A DNA stretch of 64,000 nt from the NCBI RefSeq assembly GCF_002734215.1, contig NZ_NSEB01000002.1, positions 1 through 64,000 on the forward strand. Reading direction: 5' to 3'. The DNA is from Fredinandcohnia onubensis (GTDB taxonomy: Bacteria > Bacillota > Bacilli > Bacillales > Bacillaceae_L). Both the position numbers and the translations under genes were made by a program. The notes under the pieces were generated by a model. The model made no database searches. It worked only from the letters and a program-made list of their open reading frames with translations, and was not told the DNA's origin. Below, piece after piece: positions 30,887 to 42,383 of this stretch (its first letter is position 1; the number at the start of each line of letters is the position of its first letter).

Positions 30887-32860
30887 ATGCCAGACTTTTA
30901 CAAAAGAAAGTTGTTTCGCTATCCCTTATATGCATTACTTGTTATCACAAGTATTTTTAGTGCAATTCTCGTTTATTTTCAGTGGGTGATTGGGTTAGCA
31001 AGTTTTCTGCTCCTTGGATTAATTACGTACTATTTGTACAAAGCAAACTCACTTCTTAAAAAAGAAATGGAGCATTATATCTCAACTCTATCCTATCGCT
31101 TAAAAAAGGTTGGCGAAGAAGCATTAATGGAAATGCCGATTGGGATCTTGCTATATAATGATGAGTTTCAAGTTGAATGGGCAAATGCCTACTTATCAAC
31201 TTGCCTTGACGCTGATACGTTAGTGGGAAGATCTCTATATGATGTTGAGGAATTGATTGTTCCTTTAATTCAGCAAGAGGTCGAAAGTGAGACAATTACG
31301 TTAAATGAGCAGAAATTCAAGGTAATTATTAAGAGAGAAGAACGATTACTTTATTTCTTTGATGTCACTGAACAAATGGAAATTGTGCAATTATATGAAG
31401 CCGAGCGTACAGTGCTAGGGATTATCTTTTTAGACAACTATGATGAAGTTACTCAAGGGATGGATGACCAACGGAAAAGTTCATTAAATAGTCAGGTTAC
31501 GTCACTCCTCAATGAATGGGCAAATGAACATGGTGTGTTTTTAAAGCGAACCTCATCTGAACGTTTCATCGCAGTGTTTAATGAAGAAATATTATCCAAT
31601 CTTGAAAAAACAAAGTTTACGATTCTTGATGATGTTAGGGAAAATACAGCAAGGGATAGTGTAGCACTAACCTTAAGTATAGGGATTGGAATTGGAGTCC
31701 CAACCCTTCCAGAGCTTGGAGTTTCAGCACAGTCGAGCTTGGACCTTGCACTGGGACGTGGTGGAGACCAAGTTGCGATTAAGCTTCCAAATGGTAAGGT
31801 TAAGTTCTATGGGGGCAAAACAAACCCAATGGAAAAACGCACTAGAGTCCGTGCACGCGTTATTTCACATGCTCTAAAGGAAATTGTTTCAGATAGCGAT
31901 AAAGTCATCATCATGGGCCATAAATACCCTGATATGGATGCTGTAGGTGCTTCCATTGGGATATTAAAAGTAGCACAAATGAATCATAAAGAAGGATATA
32001 TCGTATTAAATCCGAATGAAATTGATTCAGGTGTTGGGCGGTTACTTGAGGAAGTAAAGGAAAATACGGAGCTATGGTCTTATTTTATTACGCCAGAGCA
32101 GGCCCTTGAAATCGCTTCAAATGACACACTGCTTGTTGTAGTAGATACCCATAAACCATCACTAGTGATTGAGGAAAAACTGGTATCAAAGATTGATAAA
32201 GTGGTTGTTATTGACCATCATCGCCGTGGTGAGGAATTTATTCAATCACCATTACTCGTCTATATGGAACCATATGCATCATCGACAGCAGAGTTGGTGA
32301 CGGAACTTCTTGAATATCAACCTAAGAAGAAAAAAATTAATATGCTTGAGGCGACAGCTTTACTAGCTGGAATCATTGTTGATACAAAGAGTTTTACGCT
32401 TCGCACGGGTTCAAGAACATTTGACGCTGCATCTTATCTTCGTGCCCAAGGAGCAGATACCATTCTTGTTCAGAAATTCCTCAAGGAAAATATGGATCAT
32501 TTTAAAAAGCGATCGCGTTTAATTGAGTCAGCATTTATTTATAAAAAAGGAATTGCGATTGCAAAGGGAAAACAAAATGAAACCTATGACCAAGTGATGA
32601 TTGCACAAGCCGCAGATACATTACTGACTATGAATGATGTTGTCGCCTCATTCGTTATTTCCGTCCGACATGACTTAAGAGTGGGAATCAGTGCACGTTC
32701 ACTGGGTGATGTTAATGTTCAACTGGTTATGGAAGGTTTAGGTGGTGGCGGTCATCTTACAAATGCGGCAACACAGATAGAAGACATAACAATAGAAGAA
32801 GCAGAAGAACAGCTACTTTTAGTAATAGATGAGTATTTAGAGGGAGGAACCAAGAAATGA
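30887..32860 (+). CDS. gdpP: Cyclic-di-AMP phosphodiesterase GdpP
   Basis: This 657-residue membrane-bound enzyme hydrolyses c-di-AMP. Two N-terminal membrane helices (about 10-55) precede a PAS-like domain and a degenerate GGDEF domain ([13 protein letters not shown] where GGDEF would be). DHH motifs follow ([31 protein letters not shown]) and DHHA1 ends with [12 protein letters not shown]. Every catalytic DHH motif is intact. Its stop overlaps the rplI start by four bases. Confidence 0.97.
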   Translation: MPDFYKRKLFRYPLYALLVITSIFSAILVYFQWVIGLASFLLLGLITYYLYKANSLLKKEMEHYISTLSYRLKKVGEEALMEMPIGILLYNDEFQVEWANAYLSTCLDADTLVGRSLYDVEELIVPLIQQEVESETITLNEQKFKVIIKREERLLYFFDVTEQMEIVQLYEAERTVLGIIFLDNYDEVTQGMDDQRKSSLNSQVTSLLNEWANEHGVFLKRTSSERFIAVFNEEILSNLEKTKFTILDDVRENTARDSVALTLSIGIGIGVPTLPELGVSAQSSLDLALGRGGDQVAIKLPNGKVKFYGGKTNPMEKRTRVRARVISHALKEIVSDSDKVIIMGHKYPDMDAVGASIGILKVAQMNHKEGYIVLNPNEIDSGVGRLLEEVKENTELWSYFITPEQALEIASNDTLLVVVDTHKPSLVIEEKLVSKIDKVVVIDHHRRGEEFIQSPLLVYMEPYASSTAELVTELLEYQPKKKKINMLEATALLAGIIVDTKSFTLRTGSRTFDAASYLRAQGADTILVQKFLKENMDHFKKRSRLIESAFIYKKGIAIAKGKQNETYDQVMIAQAADTLLTMNDVVASFVISVRHDLRVGISARSLGDVNVQLVMEGLGGGGHLTNAATQIEDITIEEAEEQLLLVIDEYLEGGTKK

Positions 32861-33303
32861 AGGTAATTTTCTTAAAGGATGTAAAAGGTAAAGGGAAAAA
32901 GGGAGAAGTTAAGAACGTATCAGATGGATATGCTCACAATTTCCTACTTAAGCAAAATCTTGCAATTGAAGCAACACCAGCAAATATGAAATCGTTAGAA
33001 GCAAAGAAAAATAAAGAATCAAAAGAAGCGGCTGAGGAACTTGCCCAGTCAAAACAGCTAAAGGAAAAGATTGAAGCATTGACTGTTGAGCTGCAAGCAA
33101 AAGCGGGTGATGGTGGTCGTTTATTTGGCTCTGTAACAAGTAAGCAAATTGCAGATGAACTCGCGAAAAAGCACGGCATTAAAATTGATAAGCGTAAATT
33201 TGATCTTCCTGATGGAATTAGAGCATTAGGTTATACCAATGTTTCTGTAAAATTACATCAAGAAGTAACAGCAACTGTTAAGGTACATGTCAAAGAACAG
33301 TAA
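32857..33303 (+). CDS. rplI: 50S ribosomal protein L9
   Basis: The 148-residue L9 has an N-terminal RNA-binding domain, [19 protein letters not shown], and [14 protein letters not shown] long connecting helix and a C-terminal domain ([16 protein letters not shown]) follow. The ATG overlaps the gdpP stop (ATGA), coupling c-di-AMP turnover and L9 synthesis at the translational level. Confidence 0.97.
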   Translation: MKVIFLKDVKGKGKKGEVKNVSDGYAHNFLLKQNLAIEATPANMKSLEAKKNKESKEAAEELAQSKQLKEKIEALTVELQAKAGDGGRLFGSVTSKQIADELAKKHGIKIDKRKFDLPDGIRALGYTNVSVKLHQEVTATVKVHVKEQ

Positions 33304-33343
33304 TTTCCATTGAAACTGAATAGGGAAAACAGATAGAATGAAG

Positions 33344-33380
33344 AATGTGGTTTTGTTTACATACAAGATCACATTTTTTA
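33344..33380 (+). terminator. rplI terminator
   Basis: AATGTGGTTTTGT and ACAAGATCACATT pair imperfectly and are followed by TTTTATTT. Confidence 0.65.
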
Positions 33381-33409
33381 TTTACATGAATGTTAATAAA
33401 GCTTTACCA

Positions 33410-33437
33410 TTGGAATTAATTAAAAGAGAAGTATAAT
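33410..33437 (+). promoter_or_regulatory. dnaC promoter
   Basis: TTGGAA (33410-33415), 16 bases and TATAAT (33432-33437) lie 44 bases before the dnaC start. Confidence 0.55.
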
Positions 33438-33481
33438 AGATAGATAGACATAAAAAAGTATGTAAAGGGAGTGGAGAATAG

Positions 33482-34846
33482 TTGAGTGACATTTTTGCTG
33501 ATCGTATTCCTCCGCAAAATATAGAGGCTGAGCAAGCTGTTTTAGGTGCTATTTTTCTAGAACCAAGCTCATTAACTCTTGCTTCAGAAGTATTGATTCC
33601 AGAGGACTTTTATCGGACAGCTCACCAGAAGATTTTTGACGCGATGCTAGGTCTCTCAGATAAAGGTGAACCAGTTGACCTAGTAACGGTTACTTCCGAG
33701 TTAGCGGATGCGAAAATTTTAGATGAAATAGGTGGCGTTTCGTACTTAAGTGAATTGGCAGGTTCCGTCCCAACAGCTGGCAATATTGAATACTACGCGA
33801 AGATTATTGAAGAAAAATCAATACTGCGCCGCTTGATTCGCACAGCAACAACGATTGCTACGGATGGTTATTCACGAGAAGACGAGGTCGATGCACTTTT
33901 AGGTGAAGCCGAAAAAAATATTATGGAAGTCGCGAACCGTAAAAATGCGGGTGCTTTCCAAAATATTAAGGATGTTCTCGTACAGACCTATGATAATATT
34001 GAAACTCTTCATAATCGTGTAGGAGATATTACCGGTATTCCTACTGGGTTTACAGAGCTTGACAAGATGACAGCCGGATTCCAGCGAAATGATTTAATAA
34101 TCGTAGCAGCCCGTCCATCTGTTGGTAAGACAGCATTTGCTCTTAATATTGCGCAAAACGTAGCAACTAAGACGGATGAGAATGTCGCTATCTTTAGTCT
34201 AGAGATGGGTGCTGAGCAGCTAGTAATGAGGATGCTTTGTGCAGAGGGCAACATAAATGCACAAAATCTACGTACAGGCTCCTTAACACCTGAAGATTGG
34301 AGTAAGCTAACAATGGCAATGGGTAGCTTATCCAACTCAGGAATTTATATTGATGATACCCCTGGTATTCGTGTGAATGATATTCGTTCAAAATGCCGTA
34401 GACTCAAGCAGGAAAGTGGATTAGGAATGATCCTTATCGATTACCTTCAGTTGATACAAGGTAATGGAAGAAGCGGCGAAAACCGCCAACAAGAGGTATC
34501 AGAAATCTCGCGTTCTTTAAAAGCATTAGCCCGTGAATTAAAGGTTCCTGTTATTGCCTTATCACAGTTATCCCGTGGGGTAGAGCAAAGACAGGACAAG
34601 CGTCCAATGATGTCTGATATTCGTGAATCAGGGAGTATCGAGCAGGATGCCGATATTGTTGCGTTCTTATACCGTGATGATTACTATGATAAAGAGTCAG
34701 AGAATAAGAATATTATTGAGATCATTATTGCTAAACAACGTAACGGTCCGGTTGGAACGGTTTCGTTGGCATTCGTTAAAGAATATAATAAATTCGTCAA
34801 TCTGGAACGAAGGTTTGATGATGCCAATATGCCACCAGGTGCGTAA
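33482..34846 (+). CDS. dnaC: Replicative DNA helicase (DnaC of Bacillus, DnaB family)
   Basis: This hexameric 5'-3' helicase acts at the replication fork. The 454-residue protein has an N-terminal primase-interacting domain (PPQNIEAEQAVLGAIF) and a RecA-like core with Walker A ARPSVGKTAF. FSLEMGAEQLVMRML, the Walker B region LGMILIDYLQLIQG and the arginine-bearing RESGSIEQDADIV follow. The TTG start follows GGGAGTGGAG. In Bacillus the symbol dnaC denotes the helicase itself, not the loader. Confidence 0.97.
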   Translation: MSDIFADRIPPQNIEAEQAVLGAIFLEPSSLTLASEVLIPEDFYRTAHQKIFDAMLGLSDKGEPVDLVTVTSELADAKILDEIGGVSYLSELAGSVPTAGNIEYYAKIIEEKSILRRLIRTATTIATDGYSREDEVDALLGEAEKNIMEVANRKNAGAFQNIKDVLVQTYDNIETLHNRVGDITGIPTGFTELDKMTAGFQRNDLIIVAARPSVGKTAFALNIAQNVATKTDENVAIFSLEMGAEQLVMRMLCAEGNINAQNLRTGSLTPEDWSKLTMAMGSLSNSGIYIDDTPGIRVNDIRSKCRRLKQESGLGMILIDYLQLIQGNGRSGENRQQEVSEISRSLKALARELKVPVIALSQLSRGVEQRQDKRPMMSDIRESGSIEQDADIVAFLYRDDYYDKESENKNIIEIIIAKQRNGPVGTVSLAFVKEYNKFVNLERRFDDANMPPGA

Positions 34847-34875
34847 GAAGAATGTTAAAGCGTACCCGAATACAG

Positions 34876-34918
34876 GAAAAAAGACGTATCAAAGTGTGAT
34901 GATACGTCTTTTTTTGTT
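34876..34918 (+). terminator. dnaC terminator
   Basis: AAAGACGTATCA / TGATACGTCTTT is followed by a T run. Confidence 0.88.
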
Positions 34919-34953
34919 TTTCTTACATATTATTGGAGATTAAATCAAATAAT

Positions 34954-34998
34954 AAAAACGAATATTTAATTTTTATCATAACATAATGTTCGTATTTT
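34954..34998. promoter_or_regulatory. PurR operator (paired PurBoxes) of purA
   Basis: AAAAACGAATATT (34954-34966) and its inverted partner AATGTTCGTATTTT (34985-34998) match the PurBox core (CGAA with AT flanks) in the usual head-to-head arrangement just upstream of the purA promoter. PurR represses when PRPP is low. Confidence 0.7.
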
Positions 34999-34999
34999 G

Positions 35000-35028
35000 T
35001 TGTAAAAGAGAAAGAAAACTGTTAAAAT
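35000..35028 (+). promoter_or_regulatory. purA promoter
   Basis: TTGTAA (35000-35005), 17 bases and TAAAAT (35023-35028), directly downstream of the PurBoxes. Confidence 0.5.
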
Positions 35029-35061
35029 ATTGACTGGAAATGAACAATATCTTTATATTAA

Positions 35062-36366
<1,305 letters not shown>

Positions 36367-36372
36367 TATCAT

Positions 36373-36408
36373 GAAAAACATAGTTGGAAACAGCTATGTT
36401 TTTTTATT
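36373..36408 (+). terminator. purA terminator
   Basis: AAAACATAGTT / AGCTATGTTTTTTT with a GGAAAC loop. Confidence 0.85.
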
Positions 36409-36620
36409 TTAAAATTTGCCAAGAACCACCCCTTTCCACTGAAAGCTTAAGTAAATTCTTATATCCTTTTTATGACTATATCACCATGCAATATTTTGCT
36501 AAGGTGTCTTTCGTCGTGTAAAAACGACATAAATCTTTTAAAAATTTACGGATTAATGAGAGGAAAGGCTCATTTCAATGTCAAAATCCTACATATTTTG
36601 TGTAAAAAATTGTCAGTAAT

Positions 36621-36637
36621 ACTACAATTATATTACA
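36621..36637 (-). promoter_or_regulatory. Candidate WalR box upstream of the M23 hydrolase
   Basis: On the minus strand, TGTAAT-ATAAT-TGTAGT fits the WalR direct repeat (TGTWAH, five bases, TGTWAH) with one mismatch. It lies just upstream of a TATACT (36651-36656) that lacks a good -35 box. The walRK genes are 2 kb downstream. Confidence 0.4.
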
Positions 36638-36714
36638 TATTGGAAACTATTATACTTTTTTTCAAATTCTATGGTAAATTAATAAAGTGTAAATTAGAGA
36701 GAATTGTCGAACGA

Positions 36715-36817
36715 TATAATACGTCTTGGCGTATTTTGTAAGACAACGCTTTTCAACTCACAAGGTGAGATGAACGAAAATTTCGGACAAGCAACCTTTG
36801 TTCAGGGAGGAAAGACC
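36715..36817 (+). promoter_or_regulatory. Promoter -10 and folded leader of the M23 hydrolase gene
   Basis: TATAAT (36715-36720) would give a leader of about 90 bases. It contains GTCTT...AAGAC (36723-36744), CTCAC-AAG-GTGAG (36757-36769) and the perfect palindrome CGAAAATTTCG (36775-36785) before GGGAGG. I cannot match it to a known riboswitch class. The rest of the 36409-36714 gap is AT-rich and holds no gene that I can support. Confidence 0.4.
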
Positions 36818-38251
36818 GTGTCAAACCAAAATAATACAAATAAAACACCAAGAAAATATATGACTTTGTTTAAACGAGTTGCGATAACATCAGTTGCACT
36901 TTCGACATTAGTTTTTGGATCAGTATCAGCTGATACGAAAATCCAAACAGTGTATCATGTATACATAGATGGCAGTAGAGTTGGAACAGTTGATTCCAAG
37001 AATGTAGTAGAAGAGGTAGTCAATCAAAAAGTAGATTCCTTACAAGATCAATATAAAGAGCTTTCTTTAGTTGCTGATAATGTTTCAATTATTGAAGAAC
37101 AGGCTTTTCATCCTACTTTCAATAATGAAAATACTGTAAAGGTGCTAGAATCTGAGATTGAAATTGCGGCACAAGCTAAGGCAATTACGATCGATGGAGA
37201 ACCAGTTGCCTATCTAAAAGATGAAGAAGAAGCGAATGAGGCTCTTAAACAATTAAAATTACAATATGTAAAAGAAGAGCAATTGCAAGAACTTGAAGCG
37301 AGAGAAGACGCAGAACAACCTTTGCCTGCATTAGCTGAAGGACAATCTCGTTTATTAGACGTTTCATTTGAGGAAAAGGTTTCAATTTCCGATGAAAAAG
37401 TTTCACCGGAGCAAATCCATAATCCTGCTGATACCGTTACATTGCTTCAAAAAGGTACATTAGAAGAGAAAAAGTACCAAGTTAAAGAAGGGGATGTTCT
37501 CGGTTCTATCGCGGTAGACCATGATTTAGTGACAGCTGAATTATTAGCGTTAAACCCGGAAATTACAGAAGATACACTCATAAAAATTGGACAAGAATTA
37601 AATGTAACAGCGTATAAGCCATTTTTAACAGTTGTAGTAAAGATGGAACAAAATAAAAAAGAAACGATTAACTTTGAAACAAAGGTTAATGAAAACTCAG
37701 AGATGTATAAAGGGGACAGAAAAGTCACTCAAGAAGGTCAAGAGGGTGAAAAGACTGTTCACTATGAATATAAAATGGTTAATGGCGTGAATGCTGAAAC
37801 AAAGAAACTTAATGAAACAATCGTCAAAGAGCCTGTTGCAGAAATCATTGAAAAAGGAACGAAGGTTGTTCCATCCAGAGGATCAGGTCAGCTAGCATGG
37901 CCAGCAGTTGGTGGCTATATCTCCAGTCATGTAGGATATAGATGGGGACAACTCCATAAAGGTATTGATATTGCAAGACCAAGTAATTATACGATAAAAG
38001 CAGCTGACAATGGGACAGTTGTAGAGGCTGGTTATTCTGGCGGCTTTGGTAATAAAATTGTGATTAACCATAACAACGGTATGAAAACCATTTATGCTCA
38101 TATGTCATCCCTTAATGTTCGTGTTGGACAAACCGTAACGAAGGGCCAACAAATTGGTGTAATGGGTTCAACTGGTAACTCAACAGGAACTCATCTACAT
38201 TTCGAATTATATATTAATGGAGCTTTGAAAAACCCATTAGATTACTTATAA
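36818..38251 (+). CDS. Secreted cell-wall hydrolase: LysM, G5 and M23 peptidase domains
   Basis: This exported protein of 477 residues has a membrane or signal segment (about residues 20-40, ITSVALSTLVFGSVSA). Next come a coiled-coil-rich region, a LysM domain (YQVKEGDVLGSIAVDHDL...IKIGQELNV), a G5 domain (about 265-350), and a C-terminal M23 zinc endopeptidase. The peptidase ligands are HKGID, an Asp in the same block, and HLHFEL. It is predicted to cut peptidoglycan cross-bridges. The GTG start follows GGGAGG. It lies directly before walRK, which control such hydrolases in bacilli. Confidence 0.92.
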   Translation: MSNQNNTNKTPRKYMTLFKRVAITSVALSTLVFGSVSADTKIQTVYHVYIDGSRVGTVDSKNVVEEVVNQKVDSLQDQYKELSLVADNVSIIEEQAFHPTFNNENTVKVLESEIEIAAQAKAITIDGEPVAYLKDEEEANEALKQLKLQYVKEEQLQELEAREDAEQPLPALAEGQSRLLDVSFEEKVSISDEKVSPEQIHNPADTVTLLQKGTLEEKKYQVKEGDVLGSIAVDHDLVTAELLALNPEITEDTLIKIGQELNVTAYKPFLTVVVKMEQNKKETINFETKVNENSEMYKGDRKVTQEGQEGEKTVHYEYKMVNGVNAETKKLNETIVKEPVAEIIEKGTKVVPSRGSGQLAWPAVGGYISSHVGYRWGQLHKGIDIARPSNYTIKAADNGTVVEAGYSGGFGNKIVINHNNGMKTIYAHMSSLNVRVGQTVTKGQQIGVMGSTGNSTGTHLHFELYINGALKNPLDYL

Positions 38252-38264
38252 TAATTGCCAATAT

Positions 38265-38297
38265 ACGCCTTCAGCATGATGCTGAAGGCTTTTTTCA
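38265..38297 (+). terminator. Terminator of the M23 hydrolase gene
   Basis: CCTTCAGCAT / ATGCTGAAGG is followed by CTTTTTT. Confidence 0.88.
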
Positions 38298-38510
38298 TAA
38301 GTATAAAGAACGATAAAATGGAAGTAGAGATTGGACGGACGACCTATATCACTGTTTTTTTTTACACTTCTGATGATATACCTCCCTTTTTCTGCTAAAG
38401 TTAGAGGTAAAGGAACAAAATAAAAGGAACAATTCGAACTATATAATATGAAAACTGAAACTGTATTAGGTAGTAAAGGTTTTTATTTCATTGTGAAGGA
38501 GAAAAAGTGA

Positions 38511-39218
38511 ATGGAAAAAGTAATTCTTGTAGTTGATGATGAGAAACCAATTGCGGATATATTACAATTTAATCTTGAAAAGGAAGGGTATAAAGTCATT
38601 TGTGCCTATGATGGTAATGAGGCTTTAGAAAAAGTAGAGGAAGTAAATCCTGACCTCATTCTTCTTGATATCATGCTTCCACATAAAGATGGCATGGAGG
38701 TTTGTCGAGAGGTGCGAAAAAAGTATGATATGCCAATCGTTATGCTAACAGCAAAAGACTCTGAAATTGATAAAGTATTAGGGCTTGAGCTAGGAGCTGA
38801 CGACTATGTTACTAAGCCTTTTAGTACGAGAGAACTCCTTGCAAGAGTAAAGGCAAACCTTCGAAGACACCAGCAAATTTCTGAGGCAGTTAGCCAGGAA
38901 ACAACAAGTGAGATTGCTGTGGGTTCACTTGTGATTCATCCAGATGCCTATGTGGTGAGTAAACGTGGAGAGACAATCGAATTAACACATCGTGAATTTG
39001 AACTGTTGCACTATTTAGCCAAGCACTTAGGTCAAGTAATGACACGAGAGCATTTATTACAAACGGTATGGGGATATGATTATTTTGGAGATGTACGTAC
39101 AGTTGATGTAACCGTACGCCGCTTACGTGAAAAAATTGAAGACAGTCCGAGTCATCCAACATGGATTGTCACAAGACGTGGAGTGGGCTACTATTTACGA
39201 AACCCTGATCAGGAGTAA
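38511..39218 (+). CDS. walR: Response regulator WalR (YycF)
   Basis: WalR is the essential OmpR-family regulator of cell-wall metabolism. The 235-residue protein has a receiver domain with acidic pocket D9-D10, phospho-acceptor D53 (LLDIMLP) and K102-type KPF. The winged-helix DNA-binding domain (about 130-230) contains [15 protein letters not shown]. It is the first gene of walRKHIJ; a TATAAT at 38442-38447 is the probable -10 box. Confidence 0.97.
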   Translation: MEKVILVVDDEKPIADILQFNLEKEGYKVICAYDGNEALEKVEEVNPDLILLDIMLPHKDGMEVCREVRKKYDMPIVMLTAKDSEIDKVLGLELGADDYVTKPFSTRELLARVKANLRRHQQISEAVSQETTSEIAVGSLVIHPDAYVVSKRGETIELTHREFELLHYLAKHLGQVMTREHLLQTVWGYDYFGDVRTVDVTVRRLREKIEDSPSHPTWIVTRRGVGYYLRNPDQE

Positions 39219-39226
39219 ATTCAGAA

Positions 39227-41062
39227 ATGAAGAGACTAGGTTTTTTTCAATCCATTCATTTTAAATTTGCACTCATCTATTTGCTTTTAATTTTAATTGC
39301 GATGCAAATTATTGGTGTTTATTTTATAGGCAAATTGGAGTTGCGATTGGTAGAAAATTTTAAAGTATCCTTAAATGAACGGGTCAATATACTTGCTTTT
39401 AGTATTGAGCAGGAAATGAATAAAGAGAGGGAAGATCCTTCTACATTAGAAAAAGATATCCGAAATATTTTGCAGGACTATGAGTCTGAAGATATCCAAG
39501 AGATTCGTGTTATCGATAATAAAAGTCGTGTAGTTGGAAGCTCAAACCCGTACAGTCAAGGAATTGTTGGACGGAAAACGAATGAGGATTCGGTCAAACG
39601 TACGTTATTGCTTGGTGACAACCCAGATAATGTTCGCTTAGATATATCCACTTATGATCGGATGTATGAATCTTCAACACCGATTCGTTCGAATGGAGAT
39701 ATCATCGGCGCGATCTTTTTAACCGCAAGGATGGAAAATGTCTATGATGATATTAAGGAAATCAATGATATCTTTGTAACGGGTACTGGAATTGCGATGG
39801 CGATTACGGCAGTCCTTGGAATCTTTGTTGCTCAAACGATTACAAGACCAATTTCAGCCATGAGAAAGCATGTTTTAGAATTAGGAAGAGGTAATTTTTC
39901 AAAGAAGGTAAAAGTATTCGGCCATGACGAGATTGGTCAACTTGCTATGACCTTCAACAATTTATCAAAAAAAATACAAGATGCGCAGGCGACAACAGAA
40001 GGGGAACGTCGCAAGCTCTCTTCTGTCCTTGCACATATGACAGATGGGGTAATTGCAACCGATAAAAAGGGACGGATTATCTTAATTAATACGCCTGCTA
40101 TCGACATGCTAGATGTTTCACGTGAAACAGTCCTTGATCAATCAATTGTTTCCGTCTTAGGTTTAGATGAACAATATACATTTGAGCAGCTTGTTCATGA
40201 TATTGATACGGAAATTCTTGATTTTAGTACACATAAAAAGCAATACATTATAAAGGTTAGTTTTTCAGTTATTAAAAAGGAATCAGGCATTATCAATGGT
40301 TTAATTGCTGTCTTATATGATGTAACCGAGCAAGAAAAGATTGAAAGTGAGAGACGAGAGTTTGTAGCAAATGTTTCACATGAATTACGAACACCATTAA
40401 CGACAATGCGGAGCTATCTTGAAGCACTAGCAGATGGTGCTTGGCAGGATGAAAAGATTGCGCCTCAATTTTTACATGTAACGCAAACCGAAACAGAACG
40501 GATGATTAGGTTGGTCAATGACTTGCTGAAGTTATCAAAACTAGATAGTAAGGATTATCGTTTATCCAAGGATTTAATTGATTTTACAAAGTACTTCCAC
40601 CGAATCATTGACCGTTTTGAAATGACAAGGAAGCAGCATATCTCCTTTATTCGAAATTTACCTGAGAAGCCAATTTATCTGGAAATCGACCAAGATAAGA
40701 TGACACAGGTTCTCGATAATATTATTTCAAATGCTTTGAAATATTCACCTGAGGGAGGAACGGTTACCTTCCAAGTGGCTGAATCAAATGGTGAAATCAT
40801 CGTAAGTGTAGGTGACCAGGGTGTTGGAATACCGAAGGATAACATCAATCGAATTTTTGAGCGATTTTACCGAGTGGATAAAGCACGTACCCGTAAATTA
40901 GGAGGAACAGGGTTAGGGCTTGCTATTGCCAAAGAGATGGTTGTTGCTCACGGAGGTAGAATTTGGGCTGAAAGTGAAGAAGGGGTTGGAACAACTATTT
41001 TCTTTACCCTGCCAATCAATGTGAATCAAGATGGTTTAGAGGATGATTGGGATGAAGTATGA
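39227..41062 (+). CDS. walK: Sensor histidine kinase WalK (YycG)
   Basis: The 611-residue protein has a membrane helix (about 12-33), an extracellular Cache/PAS-like domain, a second helix (about 183-203), HAMP, a cytoplasmic PAS, HisKA and HATPase. The phospho-acceptor is H385 in NVSHELRTPLTTM, and the ATPase boxes are NIISNALKYSPEGG, GDQGVGIP and GGTGLGLAI. It senses lipid II or wall state at the septum in related species. A parS site is embedded in the PAS coding region. The walH start overlaps its 3' end. Confidence 0.97.
   Translation: MKRLGFFQSIHFKFALIYLLLILIAMQIIGVYFIGKLELRLVENFKVSLNERVNILAFSIEQEMNKEREDPSTLEKDIRNILQDYESEDIQEIRVIDNKSRVVGSSNPYSQGIVGRKTNEDSVKRTLLLGDNPDNVRLDISTYDRMYESSTPIRSNGDIIGAIFLTARMENVYDDIKEINDIFVTGTGIAMAITAVLGIFVAQTITRPISAMRKHVLELGRGNFSKKVKVFGHDEIGQLAMTFNNLSKKIQDAQATTEGERRKLSSVLAHMTDGVIATDKKGRIILINTPAIDMLDVSRETVLDQSIVSVLGLDEQYTFEQLVHDIDTEILDFSTHKKQYIIKVSFSVIKKESGIINGLIAVLYDVTEQEKIESERREFVANVSHELRTPLTTMRSYLEALADGAWQDEKIAPQFLHVTQTETERMIRLVNDLLKLSKLDSKDYRLSKDLIDFTKYFHRIIDRFEMTRKQHISFIRNLPEKPIYLEIDQDKMTQVLDNIISNALKYSPEGGTVTFQVAESNGEIIVSVGDQGVGIPKDNINRIFERFYRVDKARTRKLGGTGLGLAIAKEMVVAHGGRIWAESEEGVGTTIFFTLPINVNQDGLEDDWDEV
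40114..40129. other. parS: parS site inside walK
   Basis: TGTTTCACGTGAAACA is a perfect palindrome identical to the site at 19495-19510 and encodes DVSRET in the PAS region. Confidence 0.93.
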
Positions 41063-42383
41063 ATCAATTAAAACAACAATATTAATTCTCTTAGTGGTTT
41101 TTAGCATTGTTCTTACATGGTCTTTGTGGACGTATCAGCCCCAATACGATCACTTAGGAGGAACCGATGACGACTTAGTAGCGGAAGTAACGACAAATAT
41201 TACAAAGGACGCCTCCGAAATTATAAAGCCTACTAAAATTCTATATCATATTGATGGTCAGCATTTTGGGACTTATAACGAGACAGAACTGAACCGAGTC
41301 ATGAAAAGGCTTAGGTCTTGGGAAATTCATGAGGTCCAAAACATCACACATACTGTTCAGGATCAAGGTTTAGCAGACTTCTTAAAGCAAAATGGACAAG
41401 TTGAAATATACTATCCTGATCCGTTTCCTCTGGAGCTTTATAAATCGTTTATCAAAATTAATGATAAGGACCATTCCTTCATCTCGTTTGACCGATTTGT
41501 AATTGATGTCAATTCAGAAGACAATGGCGAAGGGACTGTGTACTTTGTGTCCACTGGTGACAACTTGGTATATGAGGGCCGTGTCAATAGTAGACTCACA
41601 AGGGAATTTCGAAAAGACTTCTTTACAACGGCGACGGAATATCCTGAGCAAATTGAATATAAACTATCAGATACGAATTCAGTTTACTTACCGAAGGACA
41701 CAACGATTGTAGAACGTGTTGATTATTATATTGATGCGATTGAAATTGATACCTTTAAAGATCGCTTATTCACAAATTCAAGTCTTGTAAAGCGGGATGT
41801 ACTTACTACAGGTGAAGTTCATACTGATGGAACAAGGTTACTAAGAGTCTATAATAATCAAAAGTATATTGAATTCATTAATCCAACAAGAATTAGTGGA
41901 GAACCAGCACAGACAACAGATTTAATTCAAACAAGCATTGATTTCGTTAATGAACATGTTGGTTGGACAGATGATTACCGCTTTTTTAGCTGGAGTAAAG
42001 AGAATCAAACGACCGTTTTTAAACTCTATGTAAAAAACATTCCTGTTTTTAGTCAAAAGGGACTATCAGATATTACCCAACAATGGGATAACAATGATAT
42101 AGCGAGATATTTTCATCCATCCATAAACTTACGAATCGATTTGGACTCAATTAAGATAAGACTACCAAAGGGCGAAAAGGTGATGGAGGAAATCACAAGT
42201 ATGTCGAATTTTAATCCTGAGTTGCTCGAGTCTGTGACAGTTGCTTATGACCTTATAGAGAATGAAGATAATTCCCAGTTTGTTTCACTTCAACCGATTT
42301 GGACTTACAGGTATAATGGAAGTTGGAAGAGGGTTGAGATAAAGAATGAGGATTTAGGAGGACATAAAGATGGATTGGAGTAA
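41052..42383 (+). CDS. walH: WalK regulator WalH (YycH)
   Basis: This 443-residue protein has one N-terminal membrane helix (about 8-25, ILILLVVFSIVLTWSLW) and a long extracellular domain of the YycH family. With WalI it restrains WalK in B. subtilis through the membrane helices. I chose ATG at 41052 (MKYESIKTTIL) as the family-like start. An ATG three codons upstream is also in frame. It overlaps walK and, by 14 bases, walI. Confidence 0.95.
   Translation: MKYESIKTTILILLVVFSIVLTWSLWTYQPQYDHLGGTDDDLVAEVTTNITKDASEIIKPTKILYHIDGQHFGTYNETELNRVMKRLRSWEIHEVQNITHTVQDQGLADFLKQNGQVEIYYPDPFPLELYKSFIKINDKDHSFISFDRFVIDVNSEDNGEGTVYFVSTGDNLVYEGRVNSRLTREFRKDFFTTATEYPEQIEYKLSDTNSVYLPKDTTIVERVDYYIDAIEIDTFKDRLFTNSSLVKRDVLTTGEVHTDGTRLLRVYNNQKYIEFINPTRISGEPAQTTDLIQTSIDFVNEHVGWTDDYRFFSWSKENQTTVFKLYVKNIPVFSQKGLSDITQQWDNNDIARYFHPSINLRIDLDSIKIRLPKGEKVMEEITSMSNFNPELLESVTVAYDLIENEDNSQFVSLQPIWTYRYNGSWKRVEIKNEDLGGHKDGLE

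Noticed and set aside
36472-36741. 89-codon open frame before the M23 gene
   Set aside because: It is AT-rich with no ribosome site and no recognisable domain, and it overlaps the probable promoter and leader of the next gene.
36704-36817. Longer N-terminus of the M23 hydrolase
   Set aside because: The extra 38 residues lie in the leader and overlap the -10 box; a GTG directly after GGGAGG gives a normal secretory N-terminus.
36715-36817. c-di-AMP (ydaO) riboswitch in the M23 leader
   Set aside because: The conserved GGGGGACC/GGGGCGAATC-type blocks are absent and the leader is too short.
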